A stretch of 64,000 bases of DNA, from contig JAFXVN010000024.1 in the NCBI GenBank assembly GCA_017524545.1, positions 1-64,000 on the forward strand, in the 5' to 3' direction. Numbering within the stretch: position 1 is the first letter of the stretch; each line of letters starts with the position of its first letter. The DNA is from Bacteroidaceae bacterium. GTDB lineage: Bacteria > Bacteroidota > Bacteroidia > Bacteroidales > Bacteroidaceae. A program made the translations under genes and the position numbers. Below the pieces are notes generated by a model. That model was not told the DNA's origin, searched no databases, and was given only the letters and a program-made list of their open reading frames with translations. Of the stretch, positions 50,886-61,492 are shown in pieces.

Positions 50886-52780
50886 GACGCACATTATTAT
50901 ATATTATAGCTCTCGTACTGACGATAGCAGCCGAGGCACAGACTCTAAATGTTCGCACCGGCAGTGTCATCTATCAGTTCCCCGCCGCGCAGACAGGCGA
51001 GATGACATACGCTGACGGCACAACGCTGACCGTCATGGGCAAGACATTCACACTCGCCGACATCGACGCAATGACGGTGGACAACAACGAAGTGACAGAC
51101 AACTTAGTGAGCATAGAATACGGTACCTCATCGGCAACCATCTATGTGGCAGGCAATGTGGCGCAGTACGTCACGCCGACCGTCAGCGGAGCGCACGTCA
51201 GCATTGCACAGAGCAATACCGATGCCGTGAATGACGACGAAATAACATATCAGCTCTCAGGCAGCACTTCCAACGGCTCGTTCACCTTGGATGGCTCCTA
51301 TAAGTGTACAGTGTCGCTGGCAGGCGTGACGCTTACCAACCCTAACGGCGCAGCCATCAACATCACCAACGGCAAGCGCATCCAGCTCAGTGCCAAGAGC
51401 GGCACGGAGAACACCTTGACCGACGGTGCAAACGGCGAACAGAAGGCCTGCATCTACAGCAAAGGTCAGATACAGCTGCAAGGCAAAGGCACACTGAATG
51501 TCGTGGGCAACACCAAGCATGGCATCAAGAGCGGCGACTACATCACCGTGAAGAATCTGACACTGAATGTCACCAAAGCCGTGGACGACGGCATCTCCTG
51601 CAATGAATACTTCCAGATGAAGAGCGGCACTGTGACCATCAAGGGCGTGGGCGACGACGGCATACAGTGCGACCTGGATGGTGACACATCCACCGGCGAG
51701 ACCGATAACCACGACGACGAGGACTCTGGCAACATCTACATCGAAGGCGGCACACTGACCGTTTCTGTCACAGCAGCCGCAAGCAAGGGCATCAAAGCCG
51801 CAGGCGACTTGTGCATCAGCGACGGTACGCTGAATGTTACCACAAGTGGCAACGGAACCTACGACAGCACAGAGAGAGATGCCAAGGGATGTGCCGGTCT
51901 GAAGTCCGACAGTAATACGACCATCAGCGGCGGCACGCTCACCCTGAAATCAACAGGCACAGGCGGCAAGTGCATCAAGGCCGACGGCACGCTGACCATC
52001 ACAGATGGCACCATCAACGCGACCGCGACGGGAAGTCAGTACAAATACAGCAGTAGCGCGACGGCATCGGCCAAAGCCATCAAAGCCGACGGCAACATGC
52101 TCGTGACAGGCGGCAATGTCACTGCCACATCGAGCAGTCACGAGTCCATCGAGACCAAAGGCACCCTAACCATCACCGGCGGAACGGTCTATGCCTTCAG
52201 CACCTCCGACGACGCCATCAACTCGGCCGGCCACATGTATCTGAAGGGCGGCACGGTGACTGGTGTCAGCAATGGTAACGACGGCATCGACAGCAATGGC
52301 AACATGTACATCTCGGGAGGCACGGTCGTCGCTTGTGGCGCCCGTGAGCCAGAATGCGGCTTGGATGCTGCGGAGCGCTATTATCTCTACATTACTGGCG
52401 GCACAGTGCTTGCCATAGGCGGCGGCAACAACACTGTCACCTCAACCAGCGGCTCCCAGTGCGTGCTCAGCACTTCGGGCAGTGCCACGGCCAGCACAGC
52501 GGTCAGCGTGAAGAGCGGTTCAACGACACTGGCCTCCTTCAACATACCAACAGGCTATTCACCGGCAAGCGGCGGAGGTGGAGGCCCCGGCGGTGGTGGC
52601 GGTGGCCCCGGTGGTGGCGGCTTCAATCCCGGCGGAGGTGGCGGACCTGGCGGCGGCGGAAGCTCCAGCTTCAGCTATCTGCTCAGCTGCCCAGGCCTCA
52701 CGTCCGGCAGCAGCTACACCGTAGCCATCGGCTCTTCGTCTGCCTCATGCAAAGCCGCGACAAGCTATTCCGGCAGATAA
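50882..52780 (+). CDS. Secreted beta-helix carbohydrate-binding protein, Cthe_2159-like (DUF4353), paralog 1
   Basis: 632 residues. The signal peptide ends near AEAQ. A short N-domain (about 22-75) is followed by a long right-handed beta-helix made of GG-T--V-A/S turns (ISDGTLNVTTSGNGTYDS, ISGGTLTLKSTGTGGKCIK, GDDGIQCDLDGD). These match the Cthe_2159 family, known to bind acidic or cellulosic polysaccharides with calcium. A Gly-rich stretch (about 563-597) and a small C-terminal domain end it. It overlaps the previous gene by 4 bp. Surface glycan capture or biofilm scaffold is inferred. Confidence 0.8.
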   Translation: MRRTLLYIIALVLTIAAEAQTLNVRTGSVIYQFPAAQTGEMTYADGTTLTVMGKTFTLADIDAMTVDNNEVTDNLVSIEYGTSSATIYVAGNVAQYVTPTVSGAHVSIAQSNTDAVNDDEITYQLSGSTSNGSFTLDGSYKCTVSLAGVTLTNPNGAAINITNGKRIQLSAKSGTENTLTDGANGEQKACIYSKGQIQLQGKGTLNVVGNTKHGIKSGDYITVKNLTLNVTKAVDDGISCNEYFQMKSGTVTIKGVGDDGIQCDLDGDTSTGETDNHDDEDSGNIYIEGGTLTVSVTAAASKGIKAAGDLCISDGTLNVTTSGNGTYDSTERDAKGCAGLKSDSNTTISGGTLTLKSTGTGGKCIKADGTLTITDGTINATATGSQYKYSSSATASAKAIKADGNMLVTGGNVTATSSSHESIETKGTLTITGGTVYAFSTSDDAINSAGHMYLKGGTVTGVSNGNDGIDSNGNMYISGGTVVACGAREPECGLDAAERYYLYITGGTVLAIGGGNNTVTSTSGSQCVLSTSGSATASTAVSVKSGSTTLASFNIPTGYSPASGGGGGPGGGGGGPGGGGFNPGGGGGPGGGGSSSFSYLLSCPGLTSGSSYTVAIGSSSASCKAATSYSGR

Positions 52781-52806
52781 CAATCCCAAAACCAACAGGA
52801 AGCGAC

Positions 52807-54537
52807 ATGAAGAAGATATTGTTTTCAGTGATGCTCGTGGCATCCATGACATTGATGACAGGCTGTTCCTCAGATGACCTATATGAGGATGACCTCAGCA
52901 CAGAGAATGGCAGCTCTGCCATAACGGGCGAGCTGGCCACATTCGACATCGCAATAGACAAGACAACGGCAGAGCCGACGAACGCGGCCGAGGCATATTT
53001 CCCCGAAGAGGAAGACATGCTGGAGAACAACGAGTTTACGACAGAGGTGGCAATAGACATGTCGAACCCTCAGGCGAAGACAGAGAACGGTGTGGAGGTG
53101 ACAGTGGAAGACGGCCACATCAAAGCCAATCACGGAGAGACGAAGAAGGTCTGTTATGTGGTGAGCGGCACGACAACGAACGGCTCTTTCACCGTTCTGG
53201 GTGACAAGAAATATGCCGTGAAGCTCAATGGCGCGAACATCACCAATCCCGACTCCGCGGCACTGAACCTGCTCTGCGGCAAGCGTGCCTTCATCATCCT
53301 GGCCGACGGCAGCACAAACACCCTGACCGACGCCACAGGCGGCGAGCAAAAGGGTGCCCTCTACTGCAAGGGCAAGCTGCTTTTCAATGGCAGCGGCTCG
53401 CTTAGTGTCACTGGCAACACAAACAACGGCATCCATTCCGCCGACTACATCGTGTTCCGCACAGGCAACAACATCTATGTGAAATCGACCGCCAACCACG
53501 GCATCAAGGCCAACGACGGCATCTTCATCAATGGCGGCATCCTGAATGTCGAGGTGTCGGCGGCAGCGGCCAAGGGCATCAACTGCGAGGACGAAATCAG
53601 AGTAAATGGCGGGCGAACCACTGTGATAACTACAGGCAACGGCACTTACGACACAGACGATAGTGAAGCCAAAGGTGCGGCTGGCATCAAAGCCGACCTG
53701 ACACTGCAAATGAACGGCGGCGAGCTGTGGCTGAAGAGCACCGGCTCGGGCGGAAAGGGTGTCAACATAGATGCGGAGGCGTACTTCAACGGCGGCAGCG
53801 TCTATGTGGTCACTACAGGCAGCCAATACAAGAGCAACAACGACACCGCATCACCCAAAGGCATTAAGACCGACGGCAACATATCGGTGGGCGGCGGCAG
53901 AATATGGGTGCGCACCAGCGGGACTGGCGGCGAGGGCATCGAGACGAAGAGCGAACTCAACATCACAGGCGGCGAGGTGGCTTCTTATTCCTACGATGAT
54001 GCCATCAACTCCAAGAGTACAATGACCATCGGCGGCGGCTATGTCTATGCCCACGGAAAGAATAACGACGGACTGGATGCCAACAGCAACTGCAACATCA
54101 GCGGCGGCACAGTCTATGCCATCTGCTCTGGACAGCCGGAAGTCGCCATCGACGCGAACACCGAGGGCGGCTACAAACTGTATCTGACAGGCGGCACCAT
54201 CGTCGCCGTGGGTGGATTGGAAAACGGCTCGCAGCTGACGCAGTCGTGCTACCAAGCCTCGTCGTGGGATGCCAACACATGGTATGCACTGAGCACAGGC
54301 TCAAGCACCTTCTCGTTCCAGACCCCATCGGGGGGCGGCTCGGGTCTCGTGGTATCTGGCAGTTCGGAGCCAACACTCTTGTCGGGTATAGGCATCAGCG
54401 GCGGCACTACCTATTTCGGCGGTCTCGGCATCATAGGCGGCACAGTCAGCGGCGGTTCTTCCGTCAGCCTCTCGTCCTATACAGGCGGCAGTGGCATGGG
54501 CGGAGGCTCGGGAGGTGGCCGCCCGGGAGGAAGATAA
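52807..54537 (+). CDS. Lipoprotein beta-helix protein, Cthe_2159-like (DUF4353), paralog 2
   Basis: 576 residues from the ATG at 52807, 26 bp after paralog 1. The lipobox ends in MTGC (Cys20), followed by an acidic linker (21-90) and then the same beta-helix order as paralog 1: CYVVSGTTTNGSFTV, LTDATGGEQKGALY, GNGTYDTDDSEAKGAAGIK, SGGTVYAICSGQPEVAID. The C-terminus is Gly/Ser-rich (GGSGMGGGSGGGRPGG) and lacks the extra domain of paralog 1. A lipid-anchored copy beside a soluble secreted copy suggests a two-part surface assembly. Confidence 0.8.
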   Translation: MKKILFSVMLVASMTLMTGCSSDDLYEDDLSTENGSSAITGELATFDIAIDKTTAEPTNAAEAYFPEEEDMLENNEFTTEVAIDMSNPQAKTENGVEVTVEDGHIKANHGETKKVCYVVSGTTTNGSFTVLGDKKYAVKLNGANITNPDSAALNLLCGKRAFIILADGSTNTLTDATGGEQKGALYCKGKLLFNGSGSLSVTGNTNNGIHSADYIVFRTGNNIYVKSTANHGIKANDGIFINGGILNVEVSAAAAKGINCEDEIRVNGGRTTVITTGNGTYDTDDSEAKGAAGIKADLTLQMNGGELWLKSTGSGGKGVNIDAEAYFNGGSVYVVTTGSQYKSNNDTASPKGIKTDGNISVGGGRIWVRTSGTGGEGIETKSELNITGGEVASYSYDDAINSKSTMTIGGGYVYAHGKNNDGLDANSNCNISGGTVYAICSGQPEVAIDANTEGGYKLYLTGGTIVAVGGLENGSQLTQSCYQASSWDANTWYALSTGSSTFSFQTPSGGGSGLVVSGSSEPTLLSGIGISGGTTYFGGLGIIGGTVSGGSSVSLSSYTGGSGMGGGSGGGRPGGR

Positions 54538-54575
54538 CCACACAATATAATCCTATTTTCCACGTTATTATATAT

Positions 54576-55727
54576 ATGGGACATAAATACTGGCTAAAAC
54601 TGTCTCGACAGGAGAACCTGATTTACTTCATCGTGTGGGGCTTGCTCTTTGCATCTCCCATACTGAGCCTGTATGTGCGGACGGTCGGCAATCCAGACGC
54701 CGTGTTCGAATGGACAGATGTGTTTATCGTATGGCGGAGGTTTGCCGTGTTTCTGGCACTCTTCCTCGTACATAACATCTTGCTGGCACCATTGTTGATG
54801 CAGGGACACAAACGTCTGACCTATTTCTCCATTGTGGCAGTAATCCTGGCGGCATTCACCGTTTACCAATGCAACAGCAGGCCGGCGCCTCCCCCCATGC
54901 CTCACCAAAGCCCTCAAAAGGAAAATGCCTTCCGACACAGGAGGCCGCCTCACGACCCCTCTCATAAGCCCGGCCTCCGTCCTCACTCGAAAGACAGGGG
55001 AAGACCCGATGTTGCCCCGCCTCCCATCATCGGCGAACACGACATTCTGGCTATCGTAGTGCTCATCCTGATGTTTGGCGCCAATGTCGGCATCAAGGGC
55101 TACTATCGTGGGCGCGACGACCGCAAACGGATGACGGAACTAGAGAAGCAGAACTTGGAACAGCAGTTGGAGTATCTGCACTACCAGATTCACCCGCACT
55201 TCTTCATGAACACGCTCAACAACATCCATGCCCTTGTTGACATCGATTCAGAACAGGCAAAGGACACCATATTGAAACTGTCGAAGATAATGCGCTTTGT
55301 GCTCTACGAGGGCGACAAACAGAACGTGCCGCTCTCGCGTGAACTTGAATTCGTCCAGCACTATGTCTCACTGATGCAGCTACGTTATACCGACAAGGTG
55401 CGCATCGACATAGACCTGCCCCGCGAAGTGCCAGACTGCCAGGTGCCGCCGCTGATTCTCATCACCTTCATTGAGAATGCCTTCAAGCACGGTGTCAGCT
55501 ATCTGCGAGAGTCGTTTATCGAGGTGAAAGTTTATGTGGAGAACAATAAGCTTAAGTTCACTTGCCGTAACACGAAATCCCCAAAGCCCAATGAAGAGAA
55601 GGGCGGCATGGGTCTTGCCAATGCCCGCAAACGCCTCGACCTGCTCTATGGCCACAACTATACACTGCACATCAGCGATGACCAGGACATCTATTCCGTT
55701 GGACTTGTCATCCCCCTCAAATCGTGA
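54576..55727 (+). CDS. LytS-type sensor histidine kinase with a Pro/His-rich loop
   Basis: 383 residues from the ATG at 54576. Four membrane helices lie near 14-35, 53-74, 82-98 and 156-172. Between helices 3 and 4 is a 50-residue Pro/His/Arg-rich segment (101-152, with HQSPQKENAFRHRRPPHDPSHK) that could bind metal or polyanion. The kinase core has phospho-acceptor His208 in QIHPHFFMNTLNNIH, ENAFKHGV (N box) and GGMGLANARKRL (G box), the His_kinase/HATPase set of LytS proteins. Its cognate regulator follows 66 bp later. It is the probable sensor for the beta-helix operon it belongs to. Confidence 0.9.
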   Translation: MGHKYWLKLSRQENLIYFIVWGLLFASPILSLYVRTVGNPDAVFEWTDVFIVWRRFAVFLALFLVHNILLAPLLMQGHKRLTYFSIVAVILAAFTVYQCNSRPAPPPMPHQSPQKENAFRHRRPPHDPSHKPGLRPHSKDRGRPDVAPPPIIGEHDILAIVVLILMFGANVGIKGYYRGRDDRKRMTELEKQNLEQQLEYLHYQIHPHFFMNTLNNIHALVDIDSEQAKDTILKLSKIMRFVLYEGDKQNVPLSRELEFVQHYVSLMQLRYTDKVRIDIDLPREVPDCQVPPLILITFIENAFKHGVSYLRESFIEVKVYVENNKLKFTCRNTKSPKPNEEKGGMGLANARKRLDLLYGHNYTLHISDDQDIYSVGLVIPLKS

Positions 55728-55793
55728 ATTGGCAAAGAGTAAATCGTAAATTGTTAATTGTTAATTGTCAATTGTTAAATACTAAATGATAAC

Positions 55794-56528
55794 ATGATCC
55801 GTTGTCTCGCCATCGATGATGAGCCTTTGGCTCTCAGGCAGCTTGCCAGCTATATCAACAAGGTGCCGTTTCTGGAGCTTGCTGCACAGTGCCAAAGTGC
55901 CCTGAAAGCCCGCTCATTCCTGGAGCACGACTCTGTCGATGCCATCTTCTGCGACATCAACATGCCAGACCTTGACGGCATGGAATTTGTGAAGTCGCTG
56001 GCCGCTCCGCCGCTCGTTGTCTTCACCACCGCATACTCAGAGTATGCCGTCGAGGGCTTTCGGGTCAATGCCGTCGATTACCTCTTGAAGCCCTTTGGCT
56101 TCCAAGAGTTCCTGAGGGCGGCAAACAGGCTGAAGATAAGACTGGACAACGACAACTCCGAGCTGTCCAGCCCCCTCGCCTTTGGGAAAGACGCATGGGG
56201 CGATGCCATTTTCCTGAAGACTGGCCAACGCATCGTTAAGGTGAGTATGCCAGACATTCGTTATATCGAGGGGATGAGCGAATACCTGAAGGTTTGGGTG
56301 GACGATAATCCGAAGCCTATCATCACCCTGATGTCAATGGCAAAGATGGCGGAGAACCTGCCACGGTATTTCATGCGCATCCACCGCTCCTACATCATCA
56401 ACCTCACCAAGATTCAAGAGGTGAACAAGAACCTCGTCATAATGGATGCCCACACTCAACTGCCAATAGGCGACAACTACAAAGAAGCCTTCCAAAAGTT
56501 TTTGGAGAGAAAGTTCTTAGGCAAATAG
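55794..56528 (+). CDS. LytTR-type response regulator
   Basis: 244 residues. The receiver domain has the acidic pair Asp8-Asp9, phospho-acceptor Asp54 in FCDINMPDLDG, and Lys in DYLLKPF. The C-terminal LytTR DNA-binding domain starts near 140 (IFLKTGQRIVKVSMPDIRYIEGMSEYLKVW) and ends FQKFLERKFLGK. It pairs with the LytS kinase just upstream and probably controls this same operon. A GTAAATTGTTAATTGTCAAT array fills the gap between the two genes. Confidence 0.92.
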   Translation: MIRCLAIDDEPLALRQLASYINKVPFLELAAQCQSALKARSFLEHDSVDAIFCDINMPDLDGMEFVKSLAAPPLVVFTTAYSEYAVEGFRVNAVDYLLKPFGFQEFLRAANRLKIRLDNDNSELSSPLAFGKDAWGDAIFLKTGQRIVKVSMPDIRYIEGMSEYLKVWVDDNPKPIITLMSMAKMAENLPRYFMRIHRSYIINLTKIQEVNKNLVIMDAHTQLPIGDNYKEAFQKFLERKFLGK

Positions 56529-56598
56529 TTTTAACCCTGTACAAAGAAGAATGAAGAAGTTTTTTTGTAAAATACTTGGAGCGGGACAATAATTATTG

Positions 56599-56606
56599 TA
56601 CTTTTG
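56599..56606 (+). promoter_or_regulatory. -7 box TACTTTTG of the orphan antitoxin gene
   Basis: TACTTTTGCA, 25 bp before the ATG at 56631, with TTGTTTTTT-like sequence absent but A/T-rich DNA upstream. Confidence 0.55.
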
Positions 56607-56630
56607 CAGAGGATTTAAGAACAAACGGTT

Positions 56631-56887
56631 ATGACAGCAGTACAACTAAATGCAATGAACACAGAGCTATGGCAGAGCATAGGAGCCATAGCCGACAGCG
56701 AGCCGCTGATGAAGCGCCTAACCCGCTATGCCAGAAAGTTGCTGAAAGAACGCAAGGCCGACCCTACACTCTTGACGAAGGAGGAGTTCTTCGCAAGCCT
56801 TGATGAGGCAGAAGAGCAGTATCGTCATGGGAAATGCAAGACCTTCAGCAATTTGGAAGACATGAACACCTGGCTTAAATCATTGCA

Positions 56888-56891
<4 letters not shown>
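56631..56891 (+). CDS. Antitoxin-like protein of a broken toxin-antitoxin pair
   Basis: 86 residues, mostly helical and charged (LMKRLTRYARKLLKERKADPTLLTKEEFFASLDEAEEQYRHGK). Proteins of this kind lie upstream of YoeB/RelE-like toxins in Bacteroidetes. The TGA stop overlaps the ATG of the next frame (ATGA), typical of these pairs. The toxin is truncated, so the antitoxin may now be an orphan. The family name is not certain. Confidence 0.6.
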
Positions 56892-59087
<2,196 letters not shown>

Positions 59088-59102
59088 TTACCATTTAGCC
59101 AT

Positions 59103-60140
59103 TTACGATTTACCATTTATTACCCACAGACCGCTCTTGTCGCTTCCTGTCCTGGTGATGATTCCAAGGTCGCGGAATTTCTTTATTTGTTTCTCTATTC
59201 CCCGCTTGCTCAGACCTGTCTGCTCTGCTATCTCTCCAGCAGACAGAGAAGGGTTGGAGTCCAAGAGAAGCAACACTCGCTTCTCGTTTACACCGAACTT
59301 TACACCGAACTTTACACCGAACTCTTTTCCGAACCTTTCACCGAACTCTTCATCTGAATTAGGGAGCGGTTCGCCCTGATGTGCCCTCAACGTTTTGTAT
59401 ATTTCGCCAAGCATGAAATCGATGAAAGGCCCGGACTGCCCTGCCTTGGTGCTGGCATTGATGGCGTCGTAGTACTGTTGCTGATTGCTGTAAACCATAT
59501 TCTCTACGGGCAGGTGCTCGAACAACGGATGCAACTTTCCGAGAATCAACGACTGCCACAAGCGTCCGGTTCGTCCATTTCCGTCAATGAAAGGATGGAT
59601 GAACTCGAACTCATAATGGAAGACGCACGAACGGATGAGCAGATGGTCTTTGGATTTCTTGAGCCAGTCGAAGAGGTCGCGCATGAGCATGGGTACTCTG
59701 TGGGCAGGTGGAGCCAAATGAACCAAGCCCTGATTGCCAAACACTCCCACACCACCACGACGATAACGGCCAGCCTCATCAATCAGAGCCTGCATCATCA
59801 CGCCATGAGCCTTCAGCAAATCCTTCTCCTTGAAGGCATCCAATGTGGGATAAAGCTCGTAGGTCTTGATGGCATTCTTCACCTCCTGAATCTGGCGAAT
59901 AGGAGCCATCACGTTCTTGCCTTCAAGAACATCTCGCACCTCTTCCTCAGAAAGCGTATTGCCCTCAATAGCCAGCGACGAATGAATCGTCTTGATGCGG
60001 TTTGCCTTGCGCAATCTCAATCCGTCTTCCTGCTCCAATCGAATCGCATAACGCTCCATCTGAGCCGAGATTTCTGCGACAAGGTTAATGGCCTCAGCAC
60101 TTACCGCAAACGGCGGTATGTATGTTGGTTCTTTGCTCAT
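59103..60140 (-). CDS. Fic-domain AMP-transferase, class II
   Basis: 345 residues. The N-terminal autoinhibitory motif SSLAIEGN (54-61, pattern S-x-x-x-E-G/N) blocks the ATP site in class II Fic proteins. The catalytic HPFIDGNGRTGR (182-193) is complete. The C-terminal part is a winged helix (LSAGEIAEQTGLSKRGIEKQIKKFRDLGII). Between them FGERFGKEFGVKFGVKFG is a 4-residue repeat encoded by a 12-bp tandem repeat (59288-59352, TTACACCGAACT-like units) that could vary in copy number without loss of frame. It probably AMPylates a protein target, unknown here. Confidence 0.93.
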   Translation of the reverse strand: MSKEPTYIPPFAVSAEAINLVAEISAQMERYAIRLEQEDGLRLRKANRIKTIHSSLAIEGNTLSEEEVRDVLEGKNVMAPIRQIQEVKNAIKTYELYPTLDAFKEKDLLKAHGVMMQALIDEAGRYRRGGVGVFGNQGLVHLAPPAHRVPMLMRDLFDWLKKSKDHLLIRSCVFHYEFEFIHPFIDGNGRTGRLWQSLILGKLHPLFEHLPVENMVYSNQQQYYDAINASTKAGQSGPFIDFMLGEIYKTLRAHQGEPLPNSDEEFGERFGKEFGVKFGVKFGVNEKRVLLLLDSNPSLSAGEIAEQTGLSKRGIEKQIKKFRDLGIITRTGSDKSGLWVINGKS

Positions 60141-60163
60141 ACATTATATATATTTTCAGGGTA

Positions 60164-60171
60164 CAAAGATA
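60164..60171 (-). promoter_or_regulatory. -7 box (TATCTTTG on minus) of the fic gene
   Basis: CAAAGATA on plus, 24 bp before the start at 60140. Confidence 0.65.
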
Positions 60172-60643
60172 CGAAAAAAATCGAAAGAAGCGGCATGGGG
60201 AAGGCATAAATTTTGGACTGTAAATGTTACATGATAATTATATGGTCGATTATCTGGCAATTCGCTTTCTATGTTAAACAAATTATCATAATAATCAAGA
60301 ATTAGGGAATTAGAGAATTTTTCTTCTTCAGGAATCAAGGGGAATTAACAAGAATGAGAGGAAATGTTTGCTCCAGCAAACATCAATTCTCCGATTCGTA
60401 TAGATTCAATCATCAGCCGGCAAATAAAATTGACCTTTCCCTCCTTCGGCAAACCTCAGGCGCAGGCAGAACACGCCGTCGAGTAAAGCTTCTCTAATTC
60501 TCTAATTCTTGACAGAAACAAACTCCAATCGGTCATTAAAGTTATGATATGGTAGGAAGCCAGCACAGCAGAGTAATCGGAGACAGCGTGCTGTATAATC
60601 TCACAGAGCGCGCCACAAAACTTCACATAGCGTGTTATAAAAC

Positions 60644-60727
60644 TATTTTCAAGCTTTGAAAATCTATTTTCAAGGCTTGATAATATATTTTCAAAGCTTG
60701 ATAATATATTTTCACGCCTTGAAAATA
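60644..60727. repeat. Four tandem 21-bp palindromic units
   Basis: Units start at 60644, 60665, 60686 and 60707, each TATTTTCAAnGCTTGAnAATA with small changes; every unit is itself a palindrome. The surrounding gap (60172-60907) shows no gene. It also holds an AATTAGGGAATTAGAGAA / TTCTCTAATTCTCTAATTCT inverted pair about 180 bp apart (60298-60515). Confidence 0.85.
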
Positions 60728-60907
60728 ATTATATAACGAGCCTAAAAGACTTTTATGCCGTGCTATGGGGAGCTTTATATCGCGTTTTTCGAGAGTTTGT
60801 TCCCTGTTGGAAAGCGTTTTACTTTGGTTTGTGTTGTATGAAACTTGAGACATATATGCTTTTTCTAAAAAAGTTGGCAATCGCTTTGGACTTTGAAGAT
60901 TTAGTTG

Positions 60908-60915
60908 TATCTTTG
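60908..60915 (+). promoter_or_regulatory. -7 box TATCTTTG with conserved upstream element
   Basis: Preceded by CTAAAAAAGTTGGCA starting at 60865, exactly 43 bp before the box. The same element stands 43 bp before the box at 61286. Confidence 0.65.
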
Positions 60916-60943
60916 CGGTTGAAAACAAATATGACGATGAATC

Positions 60944-61084
60944 ATGATGTATTTCAATTTGTTCCACAAGGAAGTGACGGAGCGCAAGAAGCAGAAAATA
61001 GCCGCATCGCAGCAATCTCCAATGAGCTCCAGCGACTTTGCACAGTACATGAAACACAATCTGGAACTGGCCAAGCAGATGTAA
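60944..61084 (+). CDS. Possible small protein (46 residues)
   Basis: The ATG-ATG start at 60944 lies about 22 nt after the expected transcription start of the -7 box at 60908. The product, MMYFNLFHKEVTERKKQKIA followed by a helical SSSDFAQYMKHNLELAKQM, has ordinary bacterial amino-acid use, with a hydrophobic start and a basic middle. It is too short for family assignment and could be the head of a truncated gene. A longer open frame in another phase (60760-61122) fits the promoter less well. Confidence 0.4.
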   Translation: MMYFNLFHKEVTERKKQKIAASQQSPMSSSDFAQYMKHNLELAKQM

Positions 61085-61107
61085 TTTCGCTTGAGGCAGA
61101 TATTCAA

Positions 61108-61188
61108 CTCGTCACTCATTAGGTCACTTATCAGGTTTTAGGCTTTTGATTATCTTCGCATTAGCGACAAATCTTAATGAGTGACGAG
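61108..61188. repeat. 14-bp inverted repeat CTCGTCACTCATTA / TAATGAGTGACGAG
   Basis: Arms 61108-61121 and 61175-61188 are exact. They lie downstream of the small frame. The separation of 53 bp is long for a terminator, and no T-run follows. Confidence 0.6.
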
Positions 61189-61285
61189 GATTTAGATTTC
61201 TCTTTTAATTCTTCACTTATTCTTGGTTTCGCTGACATTATTCTAAAAAAGTTGGCACTTGCTTTTGCATTTGAAAACTTTTTCA

Positions 61286-61293
61286 TAACTTTG
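61286..61293 (+). promoter_or_regulatory. -7 box TAACTTTG of the long-hairpin RNA candidate
   Basis: TAACTTTGCAC, with CTAAAAAAGTTGGCA starting 43 bp upstream (61243) and TTTGAA at the same offset as in the 60908 promoter. The expected start is about 61300. Confidence 0.75.
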
Positions 61294-61299
61294 CACTCG

Positions 61300-61470
61300 C
61301 ATCTTAGATGCAGACATATTGCTCGATTGCCTAAGAAATCACCACTCTAAGAAAAGAGAGCAAACAACATACCAAAAAGAGCCGCCCTTATGGCGCTGGC
61401 TTCCCGTATTGGTATGTGGGTTTGTGGTGAACCTCTTAGGCGTATGGCAAGACCTGCGCCTTTATTTTTA
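61300..61470 (+). ncRNA. Long irregular-hairpin RNA, candidate 6S RNA or attenuator leader
   Basis: Promoter at 61286, no open frame, then collinear pairings: GCAG (61310) with CTGC (61454), TTGC (61319) with GCAA (61447), GCCTAAGA (61329) with TCTTAGGC (61434), CACCAC (61340) with GTGGTG (61424), and ACATACCAA (61367) with TTGGTATGT (61409). The structure ends in CGCC plus TTTATTTTT. A 21-nt by 6-nt asymmetric bubble lies between the CACCAC and ACATACC stems. Length (about 170 nt), single long hairpin with a central bubble, strong promoter and terminal U-run are what 6S RNA shows. The next gene starts only about 23 nt later, so a leader that controls it by termination is the main alternative. 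Confidence 0.5.
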
Positions 61471-61492
61471 ACATACATGAACCTAAGAGAAC

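Noticed and set aside
60760-61122. A 120-residue frame in the AT-rich gap
   Set aside because: It begins before the -7 box at 60908 and shows no domain; a shorter frame at 60944 fits the promoter better, though still weakly.
61300-61470. SRP RNA, tmRNA or RNase P RNA
   Set aside because: None of their conserved cores is visible (for example the GGAAG tetraloop region of SRP RNA), and the length fits neither tmRNA nor RNase P.
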